A stretch of DNA of 21,232 bases, taken from contig CAZYWA010000073.1 of the NCBI GenBank assembly GCA_964650975.1, positions 1-21,232 of the forward strand, read 5' to 3'. The notes beneath the pieces are model-generated. The model made no database searches, had not been told where the DNA came from, and saw only the letters and a list, made by a program, of their open reading frames with translations. Source of the DNA: CAZYWA01 sp964650975 [NCBI: uncultured bacterium] (GTDB lineage: Bacteria; JADJOY01). Shown here in pieces: positions 6,431-15,276 of this stretch (within the stretch, counting starts at the first letter, position 1; every line of letters begins with the position of its first letter). Both the position numbers and the translations under genes were made by a program.

Positions 6431-7972
6431 ATGCTGAGCCGCGACATGCGCCGACGCTCGATCGGGCTTTGCTTCTCGCTGCTCCTGGCCTGCGGCGGCG
6501 GAAGTGGGCACCGCGACTCCGCGGCTTTTCCGGCGCTGCCGGCGCCCGATGACGGTTCGCCGGTCGCGGAGCGGCTCGGCGTGTCGATGGGCGTCGCGTG
6601 GGGCGCCGATCCGGACGCGGTGGCGAGCCGGGTCGCCGCCTTCGCGAAGCTTCACGAGCTCGGCATCCACCGCGTGCGCACCGACTTCACGTGGCACTCG
6701 ATCGAGCGCGAAAAGGGCGTCTTCGACTACTCGGCGCTCGACGCGATGGTCGACGACGCGAGCCACGCCGGCATCGAGCTGCTGGCGATCGCGGACTACT
6801 CGAATCCGCTCTACCCCACGACGGCCGGCAACCTGCCCGGCACCGGCCTGCCGGGCGACGTACCGGGAGCGGACCTCTATCCGCCCACCGATCCCGCACC
6901 GTTCGCCGAGTACGTGCGCCGCTCGGCCGAGCGCTACGGCGCGCGCGTCGCGGAGTGGGAGATCTGGAACGAGGAGAACATCGGCTACCGCTTCTGGAGA
7001 CCGTGGGCGAACGCCGGCGACTACGCGCGGCTGGCGCGCGCCGCGGCGACGGCCGGACGCAGCGCGTGCTCGAGCTGCACGTTCGTGCTGGGCGGCATGT
7101 CGATGCCGCAGCCGATCCCCAAGATCAACGCGTATCCACCCGGTCCCGTTTACCTGCCGCTGGTGCTCGACGCGGCTCCCGATCTCGCGGATTGGGTGGA
7201 CGCGGTCGCGTTCCACCCCTACCAGTACCCGAAGGACGCGCCCGAATTCGAGACCGCGCCGTTTCCCGACCGCGTCGAGGGAAGTCTCGCCACCCAGCAC
7301 GCGACGCTCGCGCGCATCCTGCTCGACGCCGGGCTGCCTCGCCCGCTCTGGATCACCGAGAACGGCTGGCCGACCAACCCCGGCGTGCCACAGTCGGACG
7401 ACGACTTCGCCCGGATCTTCGGGCTCGATCCCGCGCTGGTGTCGCTCGGCCGATTGCTGCTCGGCGCCGGCGATTTCGGCAAAGTGGTCGAGACGCTGCG
7501 CGGCGTCGACGAGGCCGCCCAGGCTCGTTACACGGTGCGCGCGATCCTGATCGCGGCGGCGCTCGGCGTGCCGCGGACGTTCATCTACACCCTCGAGGAC
7601 GGCACTTTCGAGCCGGACATCGATCAGGAGTCGGTGTTCGGCGTCTACCGCGCCGACGGCTCGCCCAAGCCGGCCGTGGCGGCACTCGCGGCACTCACCT
7701 CGATTCTCGGTCCGTTGCGCTTCGCGGGTGACGCGAGCGCGGCGCTCGGTCTCGCGGATCCCGATCGAGCGCTCGCGTTCGGCGACGGGACCGCGACCGT
7801 GCTGGCGCTCTGGCGCTGGACCGACGGCTCGTCGACGCTCCATCTCGCCGCGTTGCCCGGCGACGCCGAGCTGCTCGACCAGCAGGGCACGTCGCTGGCT
7901 CACGCGACGCGCGGCAATGCGATCGACGTCTCGCTCGGGCCCGACGTCGTCTACCTACGCATCGCCGGCTGA
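6431..7972 (+). CDS. clan GH-A-like glycoside hydrolase, lipoprotein
   Basis: 513 residues from ATG 6431; an alternative ATG at 6446 gives 508. A lipoprotein signal is visible: RRRSIGLCFSLLLAC with Cys21, followed by GGGSG. The body is a TIM barrel resembling GH39/GH5-type enzymes. IHRVRTDFTWHSIEREKG is an early strand. EWEIWNEEN gives N180-E181 as the acid/base. FHPYQYP is a later strand. PLWITENGWPT gives E310 as the nucleophile. WNE plus TENGWPT is a reliable clan A signature, so retaining hydrolysis of a beta-glycosidic bond at the cell surface is likely. The substrate is not evident. The C-terminal 100 residues look like a small beta domain. No Shine-Dalgarno decides between the two starts. 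It converges on the cupin gene with 36 bases between stops. Confidence 0.82.
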   Translation: MLSRDMRRRSIGLCFSLLLACGGGSGHRDSAAFPALPAPDDGSPVAERLGVSMGVAWGADPDAVASRVAAFAKLHELGIHRVRTDFTWHSIEREKGVFDYSALDAMVDDASHAGIELLAIADYSNPLYPTTAGNLPGTGLPGDVPGADLYPPTDPAPFAEYVRRSAERYGARVAEWEIWNEENIGYRFWRPWANAGDYARLARAAATAGRSACSSCTFVLGGMSMPQPIPKINAYPPGPVYLPLVLDAAPDLADWVDAVAFHPYQYPKDAPEFETAPFPDRVEGSLATQHATLARILLDAGLPRPLWITENGWPTNPGVPQSDDDFARIFGLDPALVSLGRLLLGAGDFGKVVETLRGVDEAAQARYTVRAILIAAALGVPRTFIYTLEDGTFEPDIDQESVFGVYRADGSPKPAVAALAALTSILGPLRFAGDASAALGLADPDRALAFGDGTATVLALWRWTDGSSTLHLAALPGDAELLDQQGTSLAHATRGNAIDVSLGPDVVYLRIAG

Positions 7973-8008
7973 TCCGGCGCCGGCTGGTCCCTCGTCAGCC
8001 GTCCCTGG

Positions 8009-8455
8009 TCACTTGGCCGGCGCCGTGATCTTCACCACGAAGTAGTCGAACGGTCCCTTCACTTCCTTGAACCAGTGCGGAACGCCGTTGGGGACGATGA
8101 CCGCGTCGCCCTTCTGGAGCGTCATTGCCTCCCCGCCTTCGATCCGCGTGCCGCGGATCTCGTTGGGCGCCGTGGTCTTGGGCTCGACGGCGGTGCCGCC
8201 GGTCACGAACGTGGCCGTGCCCGCGACCACGTAGAACACGTCGGTGTCGAGGGTGTGGATCTCGGCCACGCCAGGCGCCTCGCGATGGCTCGCGTGCACC
8301 TTGTAGAGCGGGGTTTCGCGGACCATCGCGGCGCGCGCGAAGAGCTGTGCCATCTCCTTCGCGGGCACGTGGCGCACGGTCGCCGCGTCGTCGGCGGCGT
8401 GCGACGAGACCGTCGCCACTCCACAGAAGGCCAGCACCATCCAGCGGCGTTTCAT
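8009..8455 (-). CDS. exported cupin-domain protein
   Basis: 148 residues. The start ATG (8453-8455) is preceded by AAGGGG at a suitable distance. A Sec signal peptide (KRRWMVLAFCGVATVSSHA) ends with cleavage near residue 20. One cupin barrel follows. The first motif is degenerate: VAEIHTLDTDVFYVVAGTAT keeps one His and an Asp where many cupins have HxH...E. The second motif, GDAVIVPNGVPHWFKE, is standard with its His. A single metal could still bind, but the weakened first motif leaves enzymatic activity uncertain. Periplasmic cupins of this form are common and mostly uncharacterised. It is transcribed alone on the minus strand. Confidence 0.85.
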   Translation of the reverse strand: MKRRWMVLAFCGVATVSSHAADDAATVRHVPAKEMAQLFARAAMVRETPLYKVHASHREAPGVAEIHTLDTDVFYVVAGTATFVTGGTAVEPKTTAPNEIRGTRIEGGEAMTLQKGDAVIVPNGVPHWFKEVKGPFDYFVVKITAPAK

Positions 8456-8611
8456 GAGAATCCCCTTGCTCTCTTCGCGCGTCGGCGGCCCGGCGACGGG
8501 CTCGGCGCGCGACGGTTGGTTGCATTGGCTCACGGCTCGCCTATCTTTCGCGCCCAAGCAACGCAACACGATTTGGCCTCACTCGACCACCCCTTTCCAT
8601 AGCGAGCCCAC

Positions 8612-9055
8612 GTGTCCGATTCCAGCCCACCTCGCGACGGCCGCATCTCGCCCAACTCGACCGCGAGCCTACTCCCCGCGGCGACGCTCGCCGATCTGGC
8701 CCATCGGCCGATCGTCGAGTCCCCCGACTGCATGACGTACCCGTGCGCCCAGGACTGCTGCAGCCACGGCGCGGACGTCTGGCCGGTGGAGCGTGACGCC
8801 CTCATCCAGGCCGGCGAAGCGACCGCCGCCGACTTCACCGGACCGGAGCTCGACGACGAAGGCGACTGGCTCTACCGCACCGCCGTCGGCCAGGGCGGCT
8901 GTGTCTTCCTCAAGCCCGAGGGACGCGGGTGCCGGCTGCACTTCACCGGTCTCAAGCCGGAAGTCTGCCGCGTGGTTCCCCGCGACCAGGACGAGGCCGA
9001 GGAGATGCACACCGACGGCCAGCTTCCCTGCATCCGTTCCTGGCGCTTCGGCTGA
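8612..9055 (+). CDS. YkgJ-like cysteine-cluster protein (CxxCxxCC-type family)
   Basis: 147 residues from a GTG start at 8612. Eight cysteines are arranged as in the YkgJ/PF03692 type: C40, C45, C49-C50 (DCMTYPCAQDCC), C97, C107 (GGCVFLKPEGRGC), C119 (KPEVCR) and C140. This family is thought to chelate zinc or iron; the biochemical role is unknown. The spacing of the first cluster (C-x4-C-x3-CC) is looser than the canonical form. The protein has no signal peptide and should be cytosolic. The gap from the divergent cupin gene is 156 bases. A second, different YkgJ-like gene lies at 13472. Confidence 0.75.
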   Translation: MSDSSPPRDGRISPNSTASLLPAATLADLAHRPIVESPDCMTYPCAQDCCSHGADVWPVERDALIQAGEATAADFTGPELDDEGDWLYRTAVGQGGCVFLKPEGRGCRLHFTGLKPEVCRVVPRDQDEAEEMHTDGQLPCIRSWRFG

Positions 9056-9076
9056 GCGCAGTCCGATCCGTGCCCT

Positions 9077-9126
9077 CCCGCCGGAGACCGGCGGGCTCCA
9101 TGGAGCGCGACGGTCCCCGGCGCGCG
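9077..9126. repeat. inverted pair of double-stem repeat units, variant stems
   Basis: Forward unit: CCCGCC (9077-9082), GGAGACC, GGCGGG (9090-9095), CTCC (9096-9099). GGAG in the loop matches the CTCC tail. The reverse unit begins TGGAG (9101-9105), with stem GCGCG and loop containing GGTCCCC, and is imperfect. The two meet at the palindrome CTCCATGGAG. It lies upstream of the secreted protein gene. Confidence 0.65.
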
Positions 9127-9245
9127 GGCCCTCGAACGGGGTCGACCGGAATCGCCCGTTTGCGACGCTTCGGACCCGCGTGAGACAATTTCGTCTCTCG
9201 CTCGATCTCGATTTCTTCACCCGAGCGCGCCCGCGCGCTCCGTCC

Positions 9246-9250
9246 GAGGT
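9246..9250 (+). promoter_or_regulatory. ribosome binding site fixing the start at 9258
   Basis: GAGGT stands 7 bases before ATG 9258. It decides the start within a frame that stays open for about 460 bases upstream, and it places the ATG directly before a signal peptide. Confidence 0.7.
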
Positions 9251-9257
9251 TTCTCCG

Positions 9258-10706
9258 ATGACACGATTTCGCCTCTCGTCGTCCGCCGTCCTGGTGGCGC
9301 TCTGCGCCGCGCTCTCGATGGGCGCCGACGAATGCCAGCCCGACGACTACGTGGCGCCCTGGCCGCAGTCGAACGTACAGCCCGCCACCTACGACGAATC
9401 GGCGGTGTCCGGCGCCATGCGCCACAAGGCCGAGGCCTACGACGCCTGGCACAAGGCGTGGCACCAGCCCGACAAGGGCGGCACGGTCAACGTCTCCTTC
9501 ACCGACCCGAGCCGCACCGCGGTCGCCGGGATCGACGGTTACGGCGACAGCACCATCTGGACCGGCACCTACCTCGCGAGCCAGTCGTTCCGCTACCACG
9601 TGACCGGCGATCCCGAGGCCAAGGCCAACGCCATGCGCATGGTCGGTACCCTCGACGGCCACCTGCACGTCACCGGAGCGCCCGGGTACATCGCGCGCTA
9701 CTGGGCCACGCAAGCGACGTCACCGGCGTACCCGGGCGACGCCGGCTGCGACGCCGACGATCGCTGCCACCGCGTCGAGAGCGGCCCTTACGCCGGCGAC
9801 TGGTGGTCGGGCGAGACCAGCCGCGATCAGTACACCGGCTGGATCCTCGGCATGTCCACGGCCTTCGACCTGATCGACGACGACGCCACCAAGGCCACGA
9901 TCGCGGCCGACATGCTGGAAGTCTTCGACATGCTGGTCAGCCACAACTGGACGATCATCCGCCAGGACGGCCAGCCGAGCTCGGTCGCGCCGGACCTGCT
10001 GCCTCCCGCGCAGCTCGAATGGTCGCTCGTCACCTACCACATGACCGGCGACGCAACGGCGCTGCAGCAGGTGAAGAACCTGGTCGGGAACGGCGCGCGG
10101 ATCGGCTTCGAGCTGGCGGGGATCGACCTCTTCAACCGCTACTCGCAGTACTACTCGAACAACCTGGGCCACAGCATCTGGTACGTGATCCTGCGACTCG
10201 GGAAGGTCTACTTCGGCAGCGACGACTACAACTGGATGCTCTCCTACTTCAACAGCTCGGTCGAGACCTACTCGCGGCTCTCGCACAACGCCTGGTTCAC
10301 CGGCATCTACATGAGCCAGGGAGGCTGGCAGCCGGCGCCCAGCGACGATCCGTACATGGGCCAGCTCACCGACGACCTGACCCGCTTCCGGCCGGCGCCC
10401 AACACCAGCTACGCGCTGCCCGAGCGCGACCCGTCGACCTACACCGTCGACCCGGAGTCGCAGACCTGGATCGACCTGCAGACCGAGTTCCCGTTCCTCA
10501 TCGATGCCATGGGTCAGGTGCAGCTGCAGGCGCTCCAGGCCTTCCCCGTCGATCAGCAGTGCACCACCGATTTCCTGTGGCAGCGCGACCCGTTCACGAT
10601 CCCCGCGTGCGGCACCGACAACCCGCAGTACGTGAACCCGGGCGTCGACTATCTCGTCGCGTACTGGCTCGCCGAGTACGAGAAGCTGGTCGACAAGACG
10701 TTCTAG
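9258..10706 (+). CDS. large secreted protein, probably helical toroid, function unknown
   Basis: 482 residues with a Sec signal peptide (TRFRLSSSAVLVALCAALSMGA, cleavage near 22-23). The body is rich in Trp and Tyr and has repeated helix-like units, for example RYHVTGDPEAKANAMRMVGT, GWILGMSTAFDLIDDD, LVTYHMTGDATALQQVKNLV and SIWYVILRLGKVYF. The helix pairs with the recurring YHxTGD motif suggest an (alpha/alpha) toroid as in some polysaccharide lyases, epimerases or glycosidases. I could not assign a family or catalytic residues. Four cysteines (C145 and C150 region, and two near the C-terminus) may form disulfides in the periplasm. The gene stands alone and is bracketed by two repeat pairs (9077-9126 and 10730-10805). 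Confidence 0.75.
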   Translation: MTRFRLSSSAVLVALCAALSMGADECQPDDYVAPWPQSNVQPATYDESAVSGAMRHKAEAYDAWHKAWHQPDKGGTVNVSFTDPSRTAVAGIDGYGDSTIWTGTYLASQSFRYHVTGDPEAKANAMRMVGTLDGHLHVTGAPGYIARYWATQATSPAYPGDAGCDADDRCHRVESGPYAGDWWSGETSRDQYTGWILGMSTAFDLIDDDATKATIAADMLEVFDMLVSHNWTIIRQDGQPSSVAPDLLPPAQLEWSLVTYHMTGDATALQQVKNLVGNGARIGFELAGIDLFNRYSQYYSNNLGHSIWYVILRLGKVYFGSDDYNWMLSYFNSSVETYSRLSHNAWFTGIYMSQGGWQPAPSDDPYMGQLTDDLTRFRPAPNTSYALPERDPSTYTVDPESQTWIDLQTEFPFLIDAMGQVQLQALQAFPVDQQCTTDFLWQRDPFTIPACGTDNPQYVNPGVDYLVAYWLAEYEKLVDKTF

Positions 10707-10729
10707 GCACGAGTCCGCGATCGAGCGCT

Positions 10730-10805
10730 GCCCACCGAGGGACCGGTGGGCCTCCAGGTGAGACGAATGGCCCGACCGGCTGGAGCGCGCGCTCAGGGCG
10801 CGCGC
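10730..10805. repeat. inverted pair of double-stem repeat units downstream of the secreted protein gene
   Basis: Forward unit: GCCCACC (10730-10736), GAGGGACC (10737-10744), GGTGGGC (10745-10751), with a trailing CTCC (10752-10755). The second hairpin, TGGA then GCGCGCG (10785-10791) and CGCGCGC (10799-10805) around a 7-base loop, is in reverse orientation. It overlaps the end of the PGPGW gene (stop 10793-10795). Confidence 0.65.
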
Positions 10806-11191
10806 GGCAGCTCGAGCGGAGGGTGGTGCGCGCGGGCGCGCAGCGCGTTGATGGCGTGCAGGATCTTCGGGTTCCGCACGATGCGCAGCTCGACGGCGCG
10901 CTTGCCGGGGAAGTCCAGGAACATCAGCCCCGCCACGATCGTGAGCACGCCCTGGCCGGGCGTGACCAGCATCACCACACCGGCCGCGACCAGCAGCACA
11001 CCGAATGCATTCTTCGCCAGCTGCAACGCCGCACGCGCGGCGGGATGGCGCCCCGCCCAGCGCGACGGTGCCGGCTCGTCGCGCGCGAAGTAGTCGGCCG
11101 GCATCCATGCCAGGAGCGCGGCCAAGAGCAGCGGGCTCGCCACCATCATCACCAGCGAGAACGCCGCGACCACCACCAGCGAGCCGAGCAT
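10793..11191 (-). CDS. PGPGW-type small membrane protein
   Basis: 132 residues. Two hydrophobic N-terminal segments (SLVVVAAFSLVMMVASPLLL continuing to LLAWMP) are followed by a charged linker. A second pair of segments, NAFGVLLVAAGVVMLVTPGQ and GVLTIVAGLMFLDFPG, carries the PGQG turn between helices that defines the PGPGW family. A basic tail (KRAVELRIVRNPKIL) is cytosolic. The function of the family is unknown. The gene follows the S9 peptidase with a 27-base gap and has GAGG 5 bases before its ATG, so it is likely the second gene of that operon. The last codons fall inside a repeat hairpin, which may also end the transcript. Confidence 0.8.
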   Translation of the reverse strand: MLGSLVVVAAFSLVMMVASPLLLAALLAWMPADYFARDEPAPSRWAGRHPAARAALQLAKNAFGVLLVAAGVVMLVTPGQGVLTIVAGLMFLDFPGKRAVELRIVRNPKILHAINALRARAHHPPLELPRAP

Positions 11192-11218
11192 GGGGACCTC
11201 GAGGCCGCGCCCTCCGGC

Positions 11219-13363
11219 TCAGTCCTTCTTCGGCCGGGCCGATTTCACGTCGGCGAGGCCCGGCACCAGCGAGCCGCCCTCGAGCACTTCGACCGACGAG
11301 CCCTCGAAGGCCTGTCCGATCGGCTCGTAGCGGCCACCCAGGTGCTTCGAGAGGAAGGCCTCCATCACCGCGAAGAACGAGATGCGGTTGGCGGGCTTCT
11401 GGAAACCGTGGCCCTCGTCTGGATAGAGCAGGTACGTGACGGGGATCTTCTTGCCGAGCATCGCGTTGACGATCTGATCGGACTCCGCCTGCTTGACCCG
11501 CGGATCGTTGGCGCCCTGGCCGATCAAGAGCGGCCGCTCGATCTTGTCGACCCGGGAGAGCGGTGAGCGGCTGGTGAGGAACGCCTTTCCCTCGTCGGTG
11601 CGGTAATCGCCGACCCGCAGCACGATGTCGTCGAGCGCGGGCTTCCAGTAGGACGGGATCGAGTCGATGAAGGTGAGCAGGTTCGACGGCCCCACGATGT
11701 CGACACCGCAGGCGAATTCTTCCGGCGTGAACGTGAGGCCGACCAGCGTCGCGTAGCCGCCGTAGCTGCCGCCCGCGATGCACACGTTCTTGGGATCGGC
11801 GATGCCCTGCTTCACCGCCCAGTCGACCGCGTCGATCAGGTCGTCGTGCATCTTGCCGGCCCACTCGCGGTTGGCCGCGTTGAGGAAGCTCTTCCCGAAG
11901 CCGGTCGATCCGCGATAGTTGACGCTCAGCACCGCGTAACCGCGATTCGCGAGCCACTGATGGACCGGCTCGTAGCCCCAGGTGTCGCGATACCACGGAC
12001 CGCCGTGCACCCACAGCACCGTGGGGAGCGGCTTCGAAGGCTTGCCGGGCGAGCCGGCGTCGGCGCCCGGTGGCAGCGTGTAGTAGCTCACCATCTCGAG
12101 CCCGTCCCGGCTCGAGATGGTCGCGGGATGCCTCTTCGAGAGCCGGACGCCTTCCAGCTTGGTGCGGTTCACGAACAGGAACGAGGCCTTCTTGGTGGCG
12201 CGATCGTAGGCGTAGAAGCGCTGCGGGCCGTCGTCCACGTCGAGCCGCACGATCCATTTCTTGTCGTCCTGGGACCGATCGAGGACCTCCCAGTCGGCGT
12301 CGCCCAGCGCCTGGATCGCGTCGACGTCGGGCTGGATGCTCGCATCGAGCACCTTCCACTTCACCCGCTCGCGCTCGAACGAGACCGCCTGCACCGTGTA
12401 GCGCGTGGGGTGGATCATCGCCCCGGAGGCGTCGGCGCGGGGGTCCTCCGCGAGCACGCGCGACTTGCCGGTGGCGAGATCGACCGCCAGCGCGGCACCG
12501 GTGTCGCGGCCGCGGCTGTCGCGCATGTAGATCTCGCGCTCGCTGGCGTCGAAGCCGAGCACGTCGGTGGTGGCTTGATCGCTCGGTCCGACGCGCGCCA
12601 CCAGCTTGCGTTCCTTCCCGGCCCCGATCGCCAGCAGGTCGCGGCCGCCGTCGGGAGTGGGCTTGCTGCCGATTCGCGGGCGCAGCTCGTGGTCGACGAC
12701 GAAGCCGTCGAACTCGCCCTGGTTCCGGAACACTTCTCGCAGCGCACCGCTCTGGATGTCGACGCGATAGACGTCGTGGTAGACCGGGTCGCGCTTGTTG
12801 AGGCCGATCAAGATCTCGCCGGGGACTTTCGGGCTGACACCGAGGATCAGCGCCTTCGGCTTGAGCGGTTTCCCGTCGGGGCCCTTCTGGGGCTTGTGGT
12901 CGGGGCCTAGGATCTCGTCGAAGGGTGTGAGCACGCGCTCTTTGCCGTTCGAGACGTCCACCGCGTAGATCTTGTCGTTCTCGTCTCCGTTGGTGTCCTG
13001 GAGGTAGAGGACGTGCTTGCCGGTGTAGGCCCAGAAGTATTCGTGGATGCCACGGCCGCGATCGTGGGTGAGCGGCTTCGCCTGGTCGGGATGGTCGATG
13101 GGCGCCAGCCACACGTTGAGCACGCCTTCGTCGGAGGCCAGAAACGTGAGCTGCTTACCATCGGGGCTGATCTGCGGGTTGGCCCGGTCCGGGTTGCCGA
13201 AGATCGCGTCGCGAGGCAGCAACGGAACCTCCGCTACAGCGGTCGTCTCCGCCGCGGGCGTCGCCTTGGGCGGCGAGGCGGGCTGGGCCGCGGGGGGCGC
13301 GGGCCGCGCGCAGCCGGCACAAACCAGAGCAACCAGCCAGAATCCCGTAGCGAATCGCGTCAC
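11219..13363 (-). CDS. S9-family prolyl oligopeptidase-type serine peptidase, lipoprotein
   Basis: 714 residues from GTG 13361-13363, chosen because GGAGGAT stands 5 bases before it and a signal peptide follows at once ([16 protein letters not shown], likely lipid-modified Cys18). A Pro/Ala linker leads into an N-terminal beta-propeller with units such as [19 protein letters not shown]. The C-terminal alpha/beta-hydrolase has the oxyanion HGGP (453-456), nucleophile S533 in GGSYGGY, D620 in GANDPR and H652 in DEGHGF. All catalytic residues are present, so it should be active, cleaving short peptides at the cell surface. The length suits the S9C/S9A-type dipeptidyl or acylaminoacyl peptidases; the exact specificity cannot be read. 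It is followed by the PGPGW gene. It diverges from the gene at 13472 with a 108-base gap. Confidence 0.92.
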   Translation of the reverse strand: MTRFATGFWLVALVCAGCARPAPPAAQPASPPKATPAAETTAVAEVPLLPRDAIFGNPDRANPQISPDGKQLTFLASDEGVLNVWLAPIDHPDQAKPLTHDRGRGIHEYFWAYTGKHVLYLQDTNGDENDKIYAVDVSNGKERVLTPFDEILGPDHKPQKGPDGKPLKPKALILGVSPKVPGEILIGLNKRDPVYHDVYRVDIQSGALREVFRNQGEFDGFVVDHELRPRIGSKPTPDGGRDLLAIGAGKERKLVARVGPSDQATTDVLGFDASEREIYMRDSRGRDTGAALAVDLATGKSRVLAEDPRADASGAMIHPTRYTVQAVSFERERVKWKVLDASIQPDVDAIQALGDADWEVLDRSQDDKKWIVRLDVDDGPQRFYAYDRATKKASFLFVNRTKLEGVRLSKRHPATISSRDGLEMVSYYTLPPGADAGSPGKPSKPLPTVLWVHGGPWYRDTWGYEPVHQWLANRGYAVLSVNYRGSTGFGKSFLNAANREWAGKMHDDLIDAVDWAVKQGIADPKNVCIAGGSYGGYATLVGLTFTPEEFACGVDIVGPSNLLTFIDSIPSYWKPALDDIVLRVGDYRTDEGKAFLTSRSPLSRVDKIERPLLIGQGANDPRVKQAESDQIVNAMLGKKIPVTYLLYPDEGHGFQKPANRISFFAVMEAFLSKHLGGRYEPIGQAFEGSSVEVLEGGSLVPGLADVKSARPKKD

Positions 13364-13368
13364 GTGAG

Positions 13369-13375
13369 ATCCTCC
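13369..13375 (-). promoter_or_regulatory. strong ribosome binding site of the S9 peptidase
   Basis: GGAGGAT on the minus strand, 5 bases before GTG 13363. It selects this start over an in-frame ATG 42 bases upstream. Confidence 0.8.
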
Positions 13376-13471
13376 CCCTCGAATCGATCCCGCCATCGCC
13401 GGCAACTGGATCAGCCCTGAAACCTACTCGATTCGGGCTCTGATCCACGAACCGCCCGTCTCCACCCCGCC

Positions 13472-14254
13472 ATGAGCAGAGATCCGGGCGAGCCGTCGCA
13501 TCCGATGCACGAATCCGAGGTACCGGATTCGACGTCGGGCGCAACGGGGTTCATCCGCGCCGCGCAGCGCAAGACCGCCGCGGAGGCACTGAGCGCCGGC
13601 GCCGGGCGCGAGCTGGTTCCGCTCGAGGCCTTGCTTTCTCAGGCCGAGCGCTTCGCCGTCCACCTGACCGACACGCTGCGCGGCGAGAGCCGATTGCACG
13701 AGCGCATCGCATGCGGGGCCGGATGCGGCTGGTGCTGCCACGTGCAGGTGGTGGTGAGCGCCGCCGAGGCGCTGCGCGTCGCCCGTCATCTGCGCGAAAC
13801 GCTCGACCCAGCGGAGCTCGCGAAGACCATCGCGCGAGTCGCGTGGCTCGACCGCGTGACCCGCGGCTTGAGCCGCGAGGCGCGCGCCGACACGCGTTTG
13901 CCGTGCGCGCTGCTCGTCGATTTCTCGTGCTCCGTGCACCCGGCGCGGCCGCTGCGCTGCCGGAGCTGGAACTCGCTCGACGTCGAGCGCTGCAAGGTCG
14001 AGCAGGCCCGGCCGCGCAGCGGCGATCTCGAGATCGAGAACGTGCAGTGGGAAGTCACGCGCGCGGTCGCGGCGGGCGTGGCCGACGGCGTCGCCGACGC
14101 GAGCCTCGACGGCGCGCGCCTCGAGCTCACCGCCGCGGTGCGGATCGCGCTCGAGACCCCCGACGCGGAAGCGCGCTGGCGTGCCGGCGAGCCCGTCTTC
14201 GCCGGCGCCGAGGCGTCGCAGGATCCACCGCAGGAAGGAGCCGCTCATGCGTGA
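13472..14254 (+). CDS. YkgJ-family cysteine-cluster protein
   Basis: 260 residues. The family core is clear: ACGAGCGWCCHVQVVVS (C81, C85, C88, C89), then LPCALL (C145), FSCSVHPARPLRCRSWNS (C153, C163) and C174. The CSVHPARPLxCR segment is the typical second half of the PF03692 motif, which probably binds iron or zinc. A poorly conserved N-terminal 70 residues precedes it. The enzymatic role is unknown. The last 8 bases overlap the next gene, so translation is coupled to a secreted protein and then a membrane protein. It differs in length and cysteine spacing from the YkgJ-like protein at 8612. Confidence 0.85.
   Translation: MSRDPGEPSHPMHESEVPDSTSGATGFIRAAQRKTAAEALSAGAGRELVPLEALLSQAERFAVHLTDTLRGESRLHERIACGAGCGWCCHVQVVVSAAEALRVARHLRETLDPAELAKTIARVAWLDRVTRGLSREARADTRLPCALLVDFSCSVHPARPLRCRSWNSLDVERCKVEQARPRSGDLEIENVQWEVTRAVAAGVADGVADASLDGARLELTAAVRIALETPDAEARWRAGEPVFAGAEASQDPPQEGAAHA
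14232..14240 (+). promoter_or_regulatory. ribosome binding site fixing the start at 14247
   Basis: AGGAAGGAG lies inside the 3' end of the YkgJ-family gene, 6 bases before ATG 14247. It decides that start against an earlier ATG at 14181. Confidence 0.8.
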
Positions 14255-15260
14255 ACGCTGGTTCGACTCTCCGTCCCTCATCTTCGCCTTGGCCGCGCTG
14301 GCGGTCCTCCCGCTCGCGAGCCCGACACAGGCGCGCGCCGGCGAGAAGCGGGCCAAGCTCGAGGTGCACGTGAAGGTCGACGGCAGCTACTCCGTCGCGG
14401 GCAAGGGCGGCGAGCAGGAGACCGGGGAGTACCACGACGCCTACGAGCTCATCACCTACGTGAAGACCGACGGCGACCTGACCACGGTCAACACCAAGGA
14501 CCCGGCCTATGGCCAGAAGACGATGGCGCGCGCCGCTGCGGCGCAGCAGCGAGTCGCGGAGGCGCAGGGACATGCGGCGCCCGTGAAGAAGATGACGCCC
14601 CAGGAGCTGCAGACGCTGCTCAAGAAGAAGCAGGCCGACTGCAACGGAGACCAGAGCTGTCTGATGAAGGTGGCCATGGAGGCGTCGCAGCTCATGGCCA
14701 ACGTCGACTTCGGCGCGGCGCCGGGGGCCGCGCCGCCCGCGGCGGATCCACCCGGCACCGGCGGCGACCCGCTGGAGGACGAGGAGCCGCGTTACCTGAC
14801 GTACTTCGGATTCGAAAACTGCGGCGCCTCGACCCACGTCACGATCGACCGCAAGGTCTCGGGCAGCTACGACGACGTGCAAGGAACGGTGCCCTACTCG
14901 AGCTCGGAGAAGGCCGATTACCACGCCGACCCCACACAGCTGCGCGTCATCTGCAACGTGCAGAACCTGGTTCTCGACGTGAAGACCCACACGCTCTACA
15001 CCGACGGGCTCGCCGCTCCGACCGCGGAGAGCGCCTCGCAGACGACCGATCGCGGCCAGACCACCGAGAGCCGCGGCAGCGGCTGGAAGGACCCCGGCTG
15101 GGACTGGGTGAGCGAGCAGCTTCGCCAGGCGCCCACGTCTGGCCAGCGCGGCACCACGATCGATCTCTCGAACGGCAAGGGCGCATCGCGGATCCAGGGC
15201 AAGACCACCGGTCAGGCGAAGGTCGAGCTCTCCTGGAAGTTCGAGGACGTGCCGGGATGA
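14247..15260 (+). CDS. secreted protein of unknown function
   Basis: 337 residues with a Sec signal peptide (SLIFALAALAVLPLASP..ARA, cleavage near 31). The mature part starts with a beta-rich stretch (KLEVHVKVDGSYSV). It continues with a helical segment of Ala, Gln and Lys (MARAAAAQQRVAEAQGH and the following helix) holding a C-x6-C pair (DCNGDQSC). A low-complexity Gly/Ala/Pro linker comes next, then a second beta region with Cys in FENCGAS and VICNV. The last part is rich in Thr, Ser and Gln. I do not recognise a family. The paired cysteines suggest disulfides outside the cytoplasm. It is coupled to the YkgJ-family gene by an 8-base overlap, and a membrane protein follows after 16 bases. 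Confidence 0.75.
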   Translation: MRERWFDSPSLIFALAALAVLPLASPTQARAGEKRAKLEVHVKVDGSYSVAGKGGEQETGEYHDAYELITYVKTDGDLTTVNTKDPAYGQKTMARAAAAQQRVAEAQGHAAPVKKMTPQELQTLLKKKQADCNGDQSCLMKVAMEASQLMANVDFGAAPGAAPPAADPPGTGGDPLEDEEPRYLTYFGFENCGASTHVTIDRKVSGSYDDVQGTVPYSSSEKADYHADPTQLRVICNVQNLVLDVKTHTLYTDGLAAPTAESASQTTDRGQTTESRGSGWKDPGWDWVSEQLRQAPTSGQRGTTIDLSNGKGASRIQGKTTGQAKVELSWKFEDVPG

Positions 15261-15276
15261 CGGAGCGGATCTCGCG

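Noticed and set aside
7982-8000. Hairpin GGCTG...CAGCC with GGTCCCTC loop between the GH-like and cupin genes
   Set aside because: The loop resembles the dispersed repeat, but the GGAG/GAGG arm that should pair with the loop is missing, so it was not counted as a copy. It may be a simple terminator hairpin.
9720-13112. 1130-codon open frame on the minus strand
   Set aside because: It runs antisense through the secreted protein gene and out of frame through the S9 peptidase. Its translation is Arg/Ala/Gly-rich without domain motifs, a GC-driven shadow.
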